Below are positions 27,029-38,581 of a stretch of DNA of 64,000 nucleotides, piece by piece. The notes under the pieces are model-generated. The model was given only the letters and a program-made list of their open reading frames with translations, made no database searches and was not told where the DNA came from. The stretch spans positions 43,023 through 107,022 of the forward strand of contig JAUIHI010000024.1 in assembly GCA_030432295.1 (NCBI GenBank). The letters run 5' to 3'. Source of the stretch: Anaerolineae bacterium (GTDB lineage Bacteria > Chloroflexota > Anaerolineae > Caldilineales > Caldilineaceae). The translations under genes and the position numbers were made by a program. Position 1 is the stretch's first letter, and every line of letters starts with the position of its first letter.

Positions 27029-28075
27029 GTGGCTGCTCTGCTGGAAAAAGGCGCAACTCTGCGCGAACGTTATGAGATCGTACACCTGGCCGGACAGGGC
27101 GGGATGGGCGCGGTCTATCAGGCCAACGATCTGCGTTTGGATGGCCGGGTCTGCGCGGTCAAAGAGATTTTGCCCGAACTGCTGACCGGGCTGACCAATC
27201 CAGATCAACCCCTGGACCAGACAATCGAGCAGTTCTATCAGGAAGCCAGTGTGCTGGCCCGGCTCGATCATCCGAATCTGCCCAAAGTCTCCGACTATTT
27301 TTCGGAAAACGGACGGGAATATCTGGTGATGGATTTCGTCCTGGGCCGGGATTTGCAGGACATTCTGCTGGAAAGCAAGCAGCACGCCAGGCTCCTCACC
27401 GAATCCCAGGTTCTGCAATGGGCCATCCAACTGCTCGACGCGCTGGAATACCTGCACAGCCAGCAGCCGCCTGTCCTCCATCGGGACATCAAACCCGCCA
27501 ATATTAAAGTGACGCCCCAGGGCCGGGTCAAGCTGGTGGACTTTGGCCTGGTGAAGGTCTTGCAGCCAGATGACACCCGCACAGTGACGGTCGTGCAGGG
27601 GCGGGGCACGGCTGCCTATACGCCTCTGGAACAGTACGGCGGCGACACGGGCCACACGGATGTGCGCACAGACATTTACAGTGTGGGCGCAACCCTCTAT
27701 CACCTGCTGGCTGGGTTTCCGCCCAAAGATGCCAAAGAGCGTTTTTTGCAGCCCGGCTCGCTGACGCCCTTGCGGGAAATCTGCCCAAACGTTTCGGCGC
27801 GCACAGAACGGGCCATCTTTCAGGCCCTGGCCATGCATCCCAGCGAGCGGCCCAAAGATATTCGGGAAGTTCGCCGCCTGCTCTTTGGCACAACCGGCTC
27901 CCTGGGCGACGCGCCGACACTGACGCCCCGGCTTTCCTGGCGCGAGGTGATGCGCCAGAATCGGCTGCTCGTCGGCGCGGCGGCTGTGCTGGTTCTGACA
28001 GCGACGCTGCTCAGCCTGCTCGAACCACCCATCGCCGGGATAATCATCGGCGGCTTTCGCTTCGGGGGGCTGTGA
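27029..28075 (+). CDS. Membrane-anchored serine/threonine protein kinase (348 aa)
   Basis: A complete PknB-like kinase: glycine loop GQGGMGAVY (22-30), ATP-binding Lys45 in AVKE, catalytic HRDIKPAN (151-158), metal-binding DFG (171-173), and a [11 protein letters not shown] activation/P+1 segment where most kinases have APE. A single helix near residues 320-340 would anchor it by the C-terminus, with almost nothing outside. No sensor repeat is present. The start is uncertain; GTG 27029 just before [16 protein letters not shown] seems best, though a TTG at 26975 is in frame. The neighbouring FHA regulator is a natural substrate. Confidence 0.85.
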   Translation: MAALLEKGATLRERYEIVHLAGQGGMGAVYQANDLRLDGRVCAVKEILPELLTGLTNPDQPLDQTIEQFYQEASVLARLDHPNLPKVSDYFSENGREYLVMDFVLGRDLQDILLESKQHARLLTESQVLQWAIQLLDALEYLHSQQPPVLHRDIKPANIKVTPQGRVKLVDFGLVKVLQPDDTRTVTVVQGRGTAAYTPLEQYGGDTGHTDVRTDIYSVGATLYHLLAGFPPKDAKERFLQPGSLTPLREICPNVSARTERAIFQALAMHPSERPKDIREVRRLLFGTTGSLGDAPTLTPRLSWREVMRQNRLLVGAAAVLVLTATLLSLLEPPIAGIIIGGFRFGGL

Positions 28076-28180
28076 GGAGGGCGGTGTCGGGTATCCGGTG
28101 TCCGTCTTAAAATGAAGCCCACCCTCCACTCTGGCACAATCTGGCATTCTTTTGTCTGGACTCGACAGCCCAGTCTGTCG

Positions 28181-28186
28181 TATAAT
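28181..28186 (+). promoter_or_regulatory. Candidate -10 box upstream of the methyltransferase gene
   Basis: A consensus TATAAT lies 37 bases before ATG 28223. The upstream hexamers (TTGTCT, TCGACA) are not at standard spacing, so this is a partial promoter call. Confidence 0.35.
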
Positions 28187-28222
28187 CAGTCAGCACCCAC
28201 TATCGACAACCTGAGTTAGCGC

Positions 28223-29161
28223 ATGGAAACTGTCGTCAAATCCCCCACCCAAACCGTCGTTATCGGGCCGAACCAGCCCTTTGTGATCATCGGCGAACGC
28301 ATCAACCCCACCGGACGCAAGCGACTGGCAGCGGAGATGCAGGCCGGTGACTTCAGCCGGGTGGTGGCCGATGCCCTGGCCCAGGTAGCCGCGGGCGCAC
28401 ACATTTTGGACATCAACGCGGGCGTGCCCAGCGCCATCCCCCAGAAGATCGAGCCGGAGTTGATGGTGCGGGCTGTGGAGACTGTGCAGGCGGTGACGGA
28501 TACGCCCCTCTGCATCGACAGCAGCGTCGTGCCCGCGCTCATCGCTGGGCTGAAAGCGGCCAAAGGCAGGCCGATTGTCAACAGTGTCACCGGCGAAGAG
28601 GATCGGCTGGAAGCGATTCTGCCTGTAGTGGCCGAGTACAAAGTGCCGGTCATCGCCATCAGCAACGACGAGCGGGGCATCAGCTACGACGCTACCGAGC
28701 GTTTTGCCATCGCCAAGCGGATTGTGGATCGGGCCGCCACCTTCGGCATCCCGCCGGAGGATGTGATTATCGATCCGCTGGCTATGCCCGTGGGTGCGGT
28801 GGACAACGCGGGGCGCACACTTTTTACGATTGTGCGGATGATCCGGGAGGAACTGGGCTGTAATACAATGTGCGGGGCCAGTAACATCAGCTTTGGAATG
28901 CCCAACCGGCCTCTGCTCAACGCCACGTTCATTGCAATGGCGATTGCCGCAGGGTTGACCTGTGCCATCACCAATCCGCTGGAAAAAGAGATTCGCCACG
29001 CCATCTACGCGGCTGATGCCCTCAACGGCAACGACGAATCGTCTATGCGCTATCTCTCGGCCATGCGCGGGGCGGATAGTGCTGGCGCGGCCAACAGTGC
29101 CGGAGGGGATCGCCGGGCCGCACGGGAGGCGCGGCGGGCTTCTCGGCGGGAACGCGCCTGA
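28223..29161 (+). CDS. Methyltetrahydrofolate:corrinoid methyltransferase-like protein (312 aa)
   Basis: A pterin-binding TIM barrel of the AcsE/MeTr and DHPS-like group. It opens with FVIIGERINPTGRKRLA, then HILDINAGVPS, PLCIDSS, IVNSVTGEE, VIIDPLAMPVG and SNISFGMPNRPLLN. This group moves a methyl group from methyl-THF to a corrinoid protein. No corrinoid-protein or CODH/ACS gene is beside it, so its partner lies elsewhere. The last 30 residues are a basic, Ala/Arg-rich low-complexity tail. The stop codon forms the first bases of a P1 palindrome (29161-29200). Confidence 0.85.
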   Translation: METVVKSPTQTVVIGPNQPFVIIGERINPTGRKRLAAEMQAGDFSRVVADALAQVAAGAHILDINAGVPSAIPQKIEPELMVRAVETVQAVTDTPLCIDSSVVPALIAGLKAAKGRPIVNSVTGEEDRLEAILPVVAEYKVPVIAISNDERGISYDATERFAIAKRIVDRAATFGIPPEDVIIDPLAMPVGAVDNAGRTLFTIVRMIREELGCNTMCGASNISFGMPNRPLLNATFIAMAIAAGLTCAITNPLEKEIRHAIYAADALNGNDESSMRYLSAMRGADSAGAANSAGGDRRAAREARRASRRERA

Positions 29162-29200
29162 TCAGAAGCCCAATTTTTTCCGAAAAGTCGGGCTTCTGAT
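29161..29200. repeat. Palindromic repeat family P1, copy D, at the gene end
   Basis: atcagaagccc and gggcttctgat pair perfectly, with T-rich and A-rich inner segments. It starts on the last base of the methyltransferase stop codon and probably terminates that transcript. Confidence 0.7.
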
Positions 29201-29231
29201 AGAACTTTGTTTTTTTTGAGCCTGTGAAAAT

Positions 29232-29266
29232 TTGCGCAATGTCGGGTCAGCAGGTATACTACCTGC
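29232..29266 (+). promoter_or_regulatory. Candidate atp operon promoter with overlapping palindromic operator
   Basis: TTGCGC (29232-29237) and TATACT (29255-29260) are spaced by exactly 17 bases, a good sigma-70-type pair. The -10 lies within the palindrome GCAGGTA-TAC-TACCTGC (29250-29266), a likely repressor site or start-region hairpin. A second inverted pair, GCGCAATG (29234-29241) and CATTGCGC (29287-29294), brackets it. It lies about 95 bases before the first gene of the atp operon. Confidence 0.5.
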
Positions 29267-29356
29267 GCTTCTGCGAAATTTTGGGCCATTGCGCCGATTG
29301 TGTAGGATAACGACGGTCAGTTTTGGCTGGGTGTCGATGACAGTCAGGAGCCATCT

Positions 29357-29617
29357 GTGCAGCCTGAGCGCATCAATATCTGGCGGCTTTCTCTTGTTTT
29401 CGTCGTCAGTGCTGCCATACCGCTGTTGATTGGTCTGGGCATAGATATGCTCTATCCATCGTCGCTTTCTATGCTGATGGTGGCGGGGATTGTCTCTATT
29501 CCCATTGTGGCTTTTACAGTCAGCCGGGCTGTGTTGGGAGAGATGCGGCGGGTGTTGGATGCCGTTGCGCCCGCGCCGGACACCGAACAGACCGATGTTG
29601 TAGAGCCAGGTGGGTAA
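29357..29617 (+). CDS. AtpZ/AtpI-like small membrane protein (86 aa)
   Basis: Two membrane helices are visible (about residues 8-30 and 37-57), followed by a charged tail. Position immediately before the subunit a gene, the length and the two-helix hairpin match the AtpZ/AtpI-type proteins that accompany many atp operons and help assemble the c-ring or supply Mg2+/Ca2+. The sequence itself is not diagnostic. GTG 29357 has CAGGAG at 29345-29350, six bases upstream, which supports that start. Confidence 0.55.
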   Translation: MQPERINIWRLSLVFVVSAAIPLLIGLGIDMLYPSSLSMLMVAGIVSIPIVAFTVSRAVLGEMRRVLDAVAPAPDTEQTDVVEPGG

Positions 29618-29688
29618 TTCAGTCCAAGCAGATCGAAAATCTGGTCTGATTGATTTATAAATCTCGTTCGATGAGGGGGAATAAACCA

Positions 29689-30663
29689 GTGAATCGAATT
29701 CGCTCATTCTTCACAGACCTCGTTCAGAATCCACGCAAACGTAATATCACCATCGGCGTGGTTCTACTCTTGCTGGGAAGTGCAATTCTCAAACCCCTCA
29801 TGGCTTCGCCCCATGTTTCTCTGGCGGCTGAACCCATTCTGGAAAATGGCCCCGCCTGGTTCACCAATGCCTTGCTGACGACATTCCTTGTGGATATTGT
29901 CCTCATCGTGCTGGCCCTGGCTACACGGGCCGGGCTGAAAGAGGGTGTCCCCAGTGGGCTTGCCAACTTCATGGAGATGGTGATCGAGGCCCTGTACAAT
30001 GTGGTGGAGAATATGGCGGGCAAGAATGCCAAGCGTTTCTTCCCCTGGGCTGCCACAATCTTTCTCTTTGTGATTATCAGCAACTACTCCGGTTTGATTC
30101 CGGGCGTAGGCAGCATCGGGATGACGCACGGTGCAGAGGCTGACAGTCATAGCATTCTTCTCGAAAATCAGGTCGCCGCTGCGGATGAAAAGCTCACCTT
30201 TTCGCTCTTTGGCGCAGAGGAAGAAGGCCACGCCAAATTTGTCCCCCTGTTGCGTGCTCCCAGCGCTGATTTGAATATGACCTTTGGTCTGGCAATTATT
30301 GCCATGTTTATGGTGCAATACTTCGGCGTAAGTGCGCTGGGTGCCAAGTATTTCAAGAAATTCTTCAATTTTGGTGGCAAGGGTTTTATGGGTGCCATCT
30401 TCAGTGTGGTGGGTATCCTGGAACTGGTCTCTGAAATCGCTAAGGTCATCAGCTTTGCCTTTCGTCTTTTTGGCAATATCTTTGCTGGCGAAGTTCTCCT
30501 GGCGGTCATGGCCTTCCTTTTCGCCTTCATTCTGCCCATGCCGTTCTATGGGCTGGAACTTTTTGTCGGCTTCATCCAGGCCTTCGTCTTTATGATGTTG
30601 ACGGTCGTCTTCTTTTCTACGGCAATGGTCAGCCACGACGATCACGGCGATAGCCATCACTAG
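29689..30663 (+). CDS. atpB: ATP synthase subunit a (F0, about 324 aa)
   Basis: Subunit a forms the proton half-channels beside the c-ring. The conserved helix with the essential arginine is [14 protein letters not shown], followed by the last helix pair ([19 protein letters not shown]). An extended N-terminal region with an extra helix and a large loop rich in acidic residues (about 160-200) make it longer than the E. coli protein. GTG 29689 with GAGGGGG at 29673-29679 is my preferred start; ATG 29671 is a possible alternative. The His/Asp-rich end (HDDHGDSHH) is unusual and could bind metal. Confidence 0.92.
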   Translation: MNRIRSFFTDLVQNPRKRNITIGVVLLLLGSAILKPLMASPHVSLAAEPILENGPAWFTNALLTTFLVDIVLIVLALATRAGLKEGVPSGLANFMEMVIEALYNVVENMAGKNAKRFFPWAATIFLFVIISNYSGLIPGVGSIGMTHGAEADSHSILLENQVAAADEKLTFSLFGAEEEGHAKFVPLLRAPSADLNMTFGLAIIAMFMVQYFGVSALGAKYFKKFFNFGGKGFMGAIFSVVGILELVSEIAKVISFAFRLFGNIFAGEVLLAVMAFLFAFILPMPFYGLELFVGFIQAFVFMMLTVVFFSTAMVSHDDHGDSHH

Positions 30664-30705
30664 GCGGTAGTAGTGGTGGATGGTCATCGGCAGATTCGCT
30701 GGTAA

Positions 30706-31032
<327 letters not shown>

Positions 31033-31099
31033 GCTTTTCGTTCATCGGTGCTGAAGAACGTCGCTTCTCAGGCGACCCCAAGAAATCGGGAGGTACATT

Positions 31100-31612
31100 T
31101 TGGGCGAAGTACTAGGACAACTTGGCATTAGTGGCCCTCTGCTGCTTTCGCAGATTGTCAACTTCGTAATCCTGATGGTTTTGCTGCGCCTTTTCCTCTA
31201 CCAGCCTGTGTTGAACATGCTGGAGAAGCGTAAAGAGCGCATAGCGCAGAGCCTGATGGATGTGGAGCGCTCATCCAACGCCGCTGTAGAAGCGGAAAAG
31301 GAACGAGCGAAAATTTTGGAAGAAGCCCGTCGCGAGGCGCAAGAGGTGCGTGCCCAGTCGGCGCGTGACGCGGAACGGATCGCTCAAGAGATTCGCTCCC
31401 GCGCCGAGCAAGAGGCAACCGACATTCGTATGAAGAGTCAGGCCGACGCCGAGGCCCAGGTGCAGTCTGTTTTGGCTGACGCCAAGAAGCAGATTGCGGA
31501 CCTGGCCATCTCCGCCACCGAACAACTGTTGGGGCGGGAATTGCAGAATCGGTCTGAGCAGGAACGCTTTGTCAACGAGTATCTGGCTCAACAGGGCGGG
31601 AGTGGCAAATGA
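31100..31612 (+). CDS. atpF: ATP synthase subunit b (170 aa)
   Basis: One N-terminal membrane helix (about residues 14-34; [19 protein letters not shown]) precedes a long charged coiled coil that makes the peripheral stalk. TTG 31100 is the start, supported by GGGAGG at 31088-31093 with six bases spacing. The stop overlaps the atpH start by 4 bases (ATGA). A single b gene implies a homodimeric stalk. Confidence 0.93.
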   Translation: MGEVLGQLGISGPLLLSQIVNFVILMVLLRLFLYQPVLNMLEKRKERIAQSLMDVERSSNAAVEAEKERAKILEEARREAQEVRAQSARDAERIAQEIRSRAEQEATDIRMKSQADAEAQVQSVLADAKKQIADLAISATEQLLGRELQNRSEQERFVNEYLAQQGGSGK

Positions 31613-32139
31613 GTACACAGCGCATGAAAGCCGACCGATATGCACAGGCCATCCTGGAAGCGATCGTCGAGCAATGGCAGGAGACACTCTCTTCTGTCGC
31701 TGATGCGCTGGCGCAAGGCAATACTCTGGCGGCATTGAACGATCCCAGCAAGGATCTGGACGGACGCCTGGCCCAATTGGGCAAGCTGCTCCCGAAAGGT
31801 TCCTCCGCCGAAGTTCAGAATTTCCTGAATATGCTTACTCAGGAAGGTGATCTGGACCTTCTCGGCGCAGTGAGTGGTTCTCTGCGCAGCAGTCTAAGCG
31901 GTCAGACTGCGCCGCAAGAGGCCGATATCGTCAGTGCTGTGGAATTGGGCGAAGCGGAAAAAAATCAGTTGCGCCAGCAATTGACCGCCAAGCATGGCGA
32001 TGGGCTTGTCTTTACCTTCCGCGTGGACCCCTCTTTGATGGGTGGTCTGCGGGTACGGGTAGGCGACAGTCTTATCGACCACACAGTAGCCAGCCGGATG
32101 ACTGCCCTGCGCGAGGTCATTGCCTCGACGGTGCGCTAG
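31609..32139 (+). CDS. atpH: ATP synthase subunit delta (176 aa)
   Basis: The OSCP/delta subunit joins the peripheral stalk to the alpha3beta3 head. It has the helical N-terminal domain ([18 protein letters not shown]) and the typical C-terminal strand set ending [20 protein letters not shown]. Translationally coupled to atpF through the ATGA overlap. Confidence 0.93.
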   Translation: MSTQRMKADRYAQAILEAIVEQWQETLSSVADALAQGNTLAALNDPSKDLDGRLAQLGKLLPKGSSAEVQNFLNMLTQEGDLDLLGAVSGSLRSSLSGQTAPQEADIVSAVELGEAEKNQLRQQLTAKHGDGLVFTFRVDPSLMGGLRVRVGDSLIDHTVASRMTALREVIASTVR

Positions 32140-32171
32140 TCGCAATCTGACTTCGAAGGAGAGGGACGCCT

Positions 32172-33698
32172 ATGGCGATTCGTACGGAAGACATCACCCA
32201 GGATTTTACTGCTTTACTTAAGAAGCAGATTCTTAATTTTCACCCTGCTCCCCGCCAGGTGGATGTGGGCGAAGTGGTCGAGATCGGTGACGGCATCGCC
32301 ATTATTTCTGGTCTGCGCGGCGTCATGTCTTCGGAACTGGTGGAGTTTACCAAGTCCGGCGTCGTGGGGATGGTGCAGAACCTGAACGAGGATACGGTTG
32401 GCGTCATCATTATGGGCGAGTATACGTCCATCAAAGAGGGCGATCTGGTGCGCAGCACAGGCCGGATTACTTCTGTCCCTGTGGGCGACGCGCTGATTGG
32501 CCGGGTGGTCAATGCCATCGGCCAGCCACTGGACGGCAAAGGCCCGATTGACACGGACAAGTTCCGCAATGTGGAGCGTATTGCTCCCGGTGTGGTCACT
32601 CGTAAATCGGTGAATACACCCGTCGAGACTGGCATCACTGCTATCGACGCGCTTATCCCGATTGGCCGCGGCCAACGGGAGTTGATCATCGGTGACCGAC
32701 AGACGGGTAAGACCGCCGTTGCAATCGACACCATCATCAACCAGAAGGGCAAGGACCTGATCTGCATTTACGTCGCCATCGGTCAGAAGCAATCGACTGT
32801 GGCCCAGGTGGTGCAGATTTTGGAAAACTACGGCGCGATGGAGCATACAATTGTGGTCACGGCTTCGGCTTCTGATCCGGCTGCGCTTCAGTTCCTGGCC
32901 CCCTTCGCCGGTACAGCTATGGGCGAAGAGTTTATGGAGCAGGGCCGGGATGCGCTGATCGTCTTTGACGATCTCTCCAAGCACGCCCAGGCCTATCGCC
33001 AGGTCTCGCTGCTGCTGCGTCGCCCGCCCGGACGTGAAGCCTATCCCGGCGACGTTTTCTATCTGCACAGCCGCCTGCTGGAGCGGGCCGCGCGTATGGA
33101 TGCCGAATATGGCGGTGGCAGCCTGACTGCTCTGCCGATTATCGAAACCCAAGCCGGCGACGTTTCTGCCTATATTCCGACCAACGTGATTTCCATCACC
33201 GACGGTCAGATTTTCCTGGAAAGCGACCTTTTTTACGCCGGTATTCGCCCTGCGTTGAATGTGGGTCTTTCCGTGAGCCGGGTGGGTTCTTCTGCCCAGA
33301 CAAGGGCTATGCGACGGGTGGCTGGTCGCCTGAAACTGGAATTCAGTCAGTTCCGCGAGTTGGCGGCTTTTGCCCAGTTCGGCAGCGACCTGGACGCATC
33401 CACCCAGCGCCAACTGAGCCGTGGGCAGCGCATTCAGGAAATTCTGAAGCAACCCCAATACCGGCCCATGTCCTTGGATCATCAGGTATTCAGTCTCTTC
33501 GCCGTGACCAATGGCTATGTGGACAAGGTGCCTGTGGAACAAGTGAAGAAATGGGAGACTGATCTGCACGCCTATATGGACGCCAATCACGCTGAGATTG
33601 GGCAAAACATTATGCGTAGCGGAACCCTGCCCGACGAGAGTGTGGATTCTCTGCGTCTGGCATTGGATGACTTCAACAAAAGTTGGAGCGCTGGTTAA
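32172..33698 (+). CDS. atpA: ATP synthase subunit alpha (508 aa)
   Basis: The non-catalytic nucleotide-binding subunit of F1. Walker A is GDRQTGKT (174-181), with the [19 protein letters not shown] barrel segment before it and the [15 protein letters not shown] and [17 protein letters not shown] blocks after. Length is normal. ATG 32172 has an AAGGAGAGGG ribosome-binding site. The 122-base gap to atpG holds a P3 palindromic repeat, the only large interruption in the operon. Confidence 0.97.
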   Translation: MAIRTEDITQDFTALLKKQILNFHPAPRQVDVGEVVEIGDGIAIISGLRGVMSSELVEFTKSGVVGMVQNLNEDTVGVIIMGEYTSIKEGDLVRSTGRITSVPVGDALIGRVVNAIGQPLDGKGPIDTDKFRNVERIAPGVVTRKSVNTPVETGITAIDALIPIGRGQRELIIGDRQTGKTAVAIDTIINQKGKDLICIYVAIGQKQSTVAQVVQILENYGAMEHTIVVTASASDPAALQFLAPFAGTAMGEEFMEQGRDALIVFDDLSKHAQAYRQVSLLLRRPPGREAYPGDVFYLHSRLLERAARMDAEYGGGSLTALPIIETQAGDVSAYIPTNVISITDGQIFLESDLFYAGIRPALNVGLSVSRVGSSAQTRAMRRVAGRLKLEFSQFRELAAFAQFGSDLDASTQRQLSRGQRIQEILKQPQYRPMSLDHQVFSLFAVTNGYVDKVPVEQVKKWETDLHAYMDANHAEIGQNIMRSGTLPDESVDSLRLALDDFNKSWSAG

Positions 33699-33709
33699 AC
33701 TGATAGAAT

Positions 33710-33779
33710 AACCACAAAGACACGAAGACACAAGAGGAAAAGATTCAAAACTTCTTCGTGACTTGGTGTCTTTGTGGTT
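33710..33779. repeat. Palindromic repeat family P3, copy 2, inside the atp operon
   Basis: Arms aaccacaaagacac (33710-33723) and gtgtctttgtggtt (33766-33779) are perfect complements; inner parts (acgaaga/tcttcgt) pair further. It lies between atpA and atpG and could form a stable hairpin in the operon mRNA. Confidence 0.8.
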
Positions 33780-33820
33780 GAGTCTGTTGCATTAATTCCC
33801 TATACAAAGGGAGGGGTCTC

Positions 33821-34687
33821 TTGCCCAGTACACGAGAAATTCGACGCCGTATCCGCTCTGTCAAGAACATCTCCCAGGTCACAAAGGCCATGGAGGCGGT
33901 GGCCGCGTCCAAAATGCGCCGGGCGCAGAATCAGGTGTTGGCAACCCGCCCCTATGCCAAAAAGGCCCAGGAAGTTCTGAGCTACATTGCCCGGTTGAAT
34001 ACCACCGAGGGCGATCTGGACGTGCTGATCAACGAGCGTGCCGAGATCAAACGGGTGGGTGTTCTGCTTATCACTGCGGATAAGGGGCTGGCCGGTGGTT
34101 TCAATGCCAATGTGATCCGCTCTATGGCCCAGTTCATCCGCAAGCAGCGGGCCGAGGGCCGTGAAGTGGAAGTGATAACGGTAGGGCGTAAGGGCCGGGA
34201 TTGGCTTCTGCGCTACGACCCGGTGGTGCGGGCCGAGTTTATGGGGCTGGGCGATGTGCCCACAACCAACGATATTGCGCCTATCACCCGCATTTTGCTC
34301 GACGATTTCCGCTCTGGCCATTTTGATCAGGTCTATGCCATCTACACAGATTTTGTGAATACACTTGTGCAGAAGCCTGTGGTGCAGAAGCTGTTGCCTG
34401 TGGAGCCTGCCGAGACAGATAGCGCGATGGCCCCGGACTATATTTTTGAACCGAGTGCCGCGGCTGTGTTGAGTGAAGTGCTCATCGGCTTTACCGAAGT
34501 GCAGGTCTTGCAGGCTGTCTACGAGTCTTCGGCCAGTGAACATTCAGCCCGAATGGTTGCCATGCGCAACGCCACCGAAGCCGCCGATGAACTGGTGGAT
34601 GACCTGACTCTGCGTTACAACAAAGCCCGTCAGGAAGGCATTACCCGCGAGTTGATGGACATTATCGGCGGTAGCGTCGCGGAATAA
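33821..34687 (+). CDS. atpG: ATP synthase subunit gamma (288 aa)
   Basis: The rotary shaft of F1. The N-terminal helix is [28 protein letters not shown] and the C-terminal helix is [21 protein letters not shown], both characteristic. The start is TTG 33821, preceded by GGGAGGGG at 33810-33816. The start codon is unusual but well supported, since the family begins exactly here. Confidence 0.95.
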   Translation: MPSTREIRRRIRSVKNISQVTKAMEAVAASKMRRAQNQVLATRPYAKKAQEVLSYIARLNTTEGDLDVLINERAEIKRVGVLLITADKGLAGGFNANVIRSMAQFIRKQRAEGREVEVITVGRKGRDWLLRYDPVVRAEFMGLGDVPTTNDIAPITRILLDDFRSGHFDQVYAIYTDFVNTLVQKPVVQKLLPVEPAETDSAMAPDYIFEPSAAAVLSEVLIGFTEVQVLQAVYESSASEHSARMVAMRNATEAADELVDDLTLRYNKARQEGITRELMDIIGGSVAE

Positions 34688-34702
34688 AACGGACCGCATT
34701 GA

Positions 34703-36163
<1,461 letters not shown>

Positions 36164-36255
36164 TCTGTAGTTGATTTTCTCCCCAGTCAATGGTTCGATG
36201 AATCTTTAGTTGGGTGGTTTGCTGTTGATTTGGATGCCCACCAGGGAGTACGCGT

Positions 36256-36693
36256 ATGACCATTCAAGTAGAAATTGTCACTCCTCGCCGGGAGTTGTTC
36301 AGCGGCGAAGTGCAGATGGTTACCCTGCCTGGCATTGAAGGCCAGATGGGTGTGATGGGTCAGCACGCACCGCTGTTGACGACCCTTGACATCGGTGAGA
36401 TTATTCTGCACCGTTCTGGTGAGGAAAATGACTACATCGCTGTCACCGGTGGTGTGGTGGAAGTGCGCCCAGACAAAGTGATTATCCTGGCCCGCTCCGC
36501 GGAACGGGCGGACGAGATCGACACTGCCCGCGCCGAGGCTGCCATGCGCCGAGCCGAGGAATCACGCGAGCATCGGCCTCCAGAAGAGCAACGCCCTGTG
36601 GAGTTGGCATTGCGTCGCAGCCAAGTGCGCCTGAAAGTAGCCCGGCGTCGGCGTGCCCATCGGCCAGGGATTGGCCCCCGCGACGACGAATAA
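36256..36693 (+). CDS. atpC: ATP synthase subunit epsilon (145 aa)
   Basis: The N-terminal beta-sandwich is clear ([38 protein letters not shown]). The C-terminal helical part is longer and much more Arg-rich than usual, ending [16 protein letters not shown]. The extended helices could affect ATPase inhibition; that is inference. GGGAG at 36243-36247 precedes ATG 36256. It is the last gene of the operon. Confidence 0.92.
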   Translation: MTIQVEIVTPRRELFSGEVQMVTLPGIEGQMGVMGQHAPLLTTLDIGEIILHRSGEENDYIAVTGGVVEVRPDKVIILARSAERADEIDTARAEAAMRRAEESREHRPPEEQRPVELALRRSQVRLKVARRRRAHRPGIGPRDDE

Positions 36694-36721
36694 TCGTCGG
36701 GGTATTAACACAGATTGCTAT

Positions 36722-36758
36722 AAGGCCGGATTCTTACGAGAATCCGGCCTTTGTTATT
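36722..36758 (+). terminator. Terminator of the atp operon
   Basis: A perfect 13-bp stem (36722-36734 with 36739-36751), a 4-base loop (tacg) and a T-rich tail lie 28 bases after the atpC stop. Confidence 0.88.
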
Positions 36759-36819
36759 GGCAGATGGCGTTGCCTTTGAGAAAGAAGTCGTGGCCAGCCT
36801 TTCTCTTTCGATAGCAGTC

Positions 36820-37572
36820 TCATCGCCTTTGCAGCGTAGCGACAACAATTTGCAATGTGTACAATAGTGCCAGAATTACCCCGTCGATGACCAGTGTGAA
36901 GATCAGCGCACTGACCAGCAGACGGGTGGGGCCGGCCAGCCAGGCCGCGGCTTGGAGGAATAGCTGGCCCGAACTGTCGAGCAGAATGTACAAACTGCCG
37001 ACGACGACCAGATAGAGAACAAGCATTTTGAGCGGTTCCCGGTCGCTGGCGCTGGGCATCATCGCGTTGGCGATGGCAAAGATGGCCCAGGCCCAGACCA
37101 GTCCGTCCTGTTGCCTCCCCAGTGCATCAAAAATTGAACTCACCACATCCCACGCGTTGCCCTGCGCCCAGACCCCGGCCAGCTGATCCGCGCCAAAGAC
37201 CTCCCCGGCGATCAGCGCCACCAGCGCGCTCCCGGCCAGCAGAGGCGCCATCCCCACCAGACTGTCCCGCACAGTCCCGCCCCGGTTGACGGTCACGCTG
37301 CCCATCCCAATATACTTCCCCTTCTTCTGGGGCCAGACCCGAAACTTGCCTGTCTTCAACCCCAGCAGCTTTGCCATCGTCCAGTGGCTGACCTCATGCA
37401 GGAAAATCCCCGGCAGGTAGACAAGAAAGAGGATGACCATCGCCATATCCCCGGAGCCGGTGAGCCGGTAGACGATCTCCTGGATGAGCAGGCCAATCGT
37501 CCGGCTGGCCCAGGCCAGGGCAAGGAGCAGCAGCGCAAAGGCGATAAAGATGGCGAGGGTGGCGGTGGGCAT
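36820..37572 (-). CDS. Membrane protein with an HExxH motif, site-2-protease-like (250 aa)
   Basis: The protein has about six hydrophobic segments. HEVSH (His59-Glu60...His63) in GIFLHEVSHWTMAKLLGLK is the kind of zinc motif found within a membrane helix of M50 site-2 proteases. An NAMMPSASD stretch further on recalls the third-ligand NPDG region but is not a match. I therefore call it M50-like, not a definite protease. ATG 37572 (MPTATLAIF) is preferred, as the upstream residues derive from a GGTGGCAGGTTGCAGG-type intergenic repeat. Confidence 0.65.
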   Translation of the reverse strand: MPTATLAIFIAFALLLLALAWASRTIGLLIQEIVYRLTGSGDMAMVILFLVYLPGIFLHEVSHWTMAKLLGLKTGKFRVWPQKKGKYIGMGSVTVNRGGTVRDSLVGMAPLLAGSALVALIAGEVFGADQLAGVWAQGNAWDVVSSIFDALGRQQDGLVWAWAIFAIANAMMPSASDREPLKMLVLYLVVVGSLYILLDSSGQLFLQAAAWLAGPTRLLVSALIFTLVIDGVILALLYTLQIVVATLQRR

Positions 37573-37629
37573 AGAAAGTGGCAGGTTGCAGGTGGAAGGT
37601 GGCAAGCAATGCCGCAGCGAAGCGGAATT

Positions 37630-38118
37630 TCAGGGCGTTGAATTGAGTGCTTCGATTTCTGCAATCAAAAAAGGTAGGTTTGGGCGCGTGAAACTGATGC
37701 TTGGCGCGGGGATGCGATTGTGTTTAATATCAGGCGAAATGTGTTTGTGGTGAGGATGTGTAATAGCGAGTGCGGGTATGTGAGGATGTGGAAAGGAATC
37801 GTACCAGTACAATTTGTCCTTCAGCGGATAGCTTGCTTTGCAGAATTTATTTGTGCTCGGAAAATCCGCTTGATTTGTGTCGAGATGGGAATGGGAGATT
37901 TCATACCCATAACCTGCAATCGATTGCAATTCAAAGTTGAGGAGTTCCATTACACATAAGACGATACTATTGCGAAAGAATAGTATTCCTTCCAGTCTGC
38001 CGAAGCGGCTACCTGACGTGATGTAAACAAGCGTTGACTTCTGAATACTTGGATACCGGTTCGGAAGTGAATACGCAAATGTCTGATAGGCTTCGGGTGA
38101 AGATAGCGGATCAGGCAT
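37630..38118 (-). CDS. Second TumE-like toxin (162 aa)
   Basis: The C-terminal half shows the same pattern as the toxin at 10984-11391: YEISHS, KLYWYDSFPHPHIPALAITHPHHKH, a charged turn and a closing helix (PNLPFLIAEIEAL). The N-terminal half is more divergent and longer than in the first toxin. It begins inside the last codons of the upstream antitoxin-like gene (8-base overlap), consistent with a two-gene module. Toxicity is inferred by family only. Confidence 0.6.
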   Translation of the reverse strand: MPDPLSSPEAYQTFAYSLPNRYPSIQKSTLVYITSGSRFGRLEGILFFRNSIVLCVMELLNFELQSIAGYGYEISHSHLDTNQADFPSTNKFCKASYPLKDKLYWYDSFPHPHIPALAITHPHHKHISPDIKHNRIPAPSISFTRPNLPFLIAEIEALNSTP

Positions 38119-38392
38119 AGCTGGGTTCCAAACTGATTTTTATCTGCAAAGCGATGGATTGGCTGTCGATTAGCTGGCGATATTTACGATTGAAGGCTCG
38201 CCACGTTTCATAGAGTCCAAGCCACTCAATAAATTCCATACGATATTCATCCAAAGCATCGAATTCCTCCAAATCACCCCGCATCATCGCCGCGTAGAAA
38301 TCTTCCGAGAGAACGCCGAATTTTTCTTCAAATGGGGTAAGTGCAGTTTCGAGTTTGTGTATATCTTGCAGCAGATAGTTCAGCGCCGTCAT
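38111..38392 (-). CDS. Second TumA-like antitoxin (93 aa)
   Basis: A small, mostly helical acidic protein (MTALNYLLQDIHKLETAL, then FYAAMMRGDLEEFDALDEYRMEF), preceding and overlapping the TumE-like gene on the minus strand. An AAAAAGGA ribosome-binding site lies about 10 bases before ATG 38392. No sequence similarity to the first antitoxin is obvious; the call rests on gene order, size and partner. Confidence 0.55.
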   Translation of the reverse strand: MTALNYLLQDIHKLETALTPFEEKFGVLSEDFYAAMMRGDLEEFDALDEYRMEFIEWLGLYETWRAFNRKYRQLIDSQSIALQIKISLEPSYA

Positions 38393-38581
38393 TGCAATCC
38401 ATCCTTTTTACTTGTCTATGCTGATTCATCCCGGCGGATAGTGTATCGGTATAATACTACATTTCATAGGTTCAGGACAAGGCAAAGGAAACAGCCAATC
38501 TCTTGTAGATTCCGCTTGGCCGTGCTATAAGGAAGCTAGAATTCTGCTCTCTCTCTCCCACCCCCCGCAAGGAGTCATCCA
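38393..38581. promoter_or_regulatory. Divergent promoter region with a TATAAT box
   Basis: The region separates the minus-strand toxin-antitoxin pair from the plus-strand chromate transporter gene. TATAAT at 38450-38455 could serve the transporter, but the -35 position (around 38425-38432) is poor. AAGGAG near 38569 is the ribosome-binding site for ATG 38582. Confidence 0.4.

Noticed and set aside
32214..33731. Minus-strand open frame of 505 codons across atpA
   Set aside because: It is a shadow of atpA; the plus-strand product is unmistakable.
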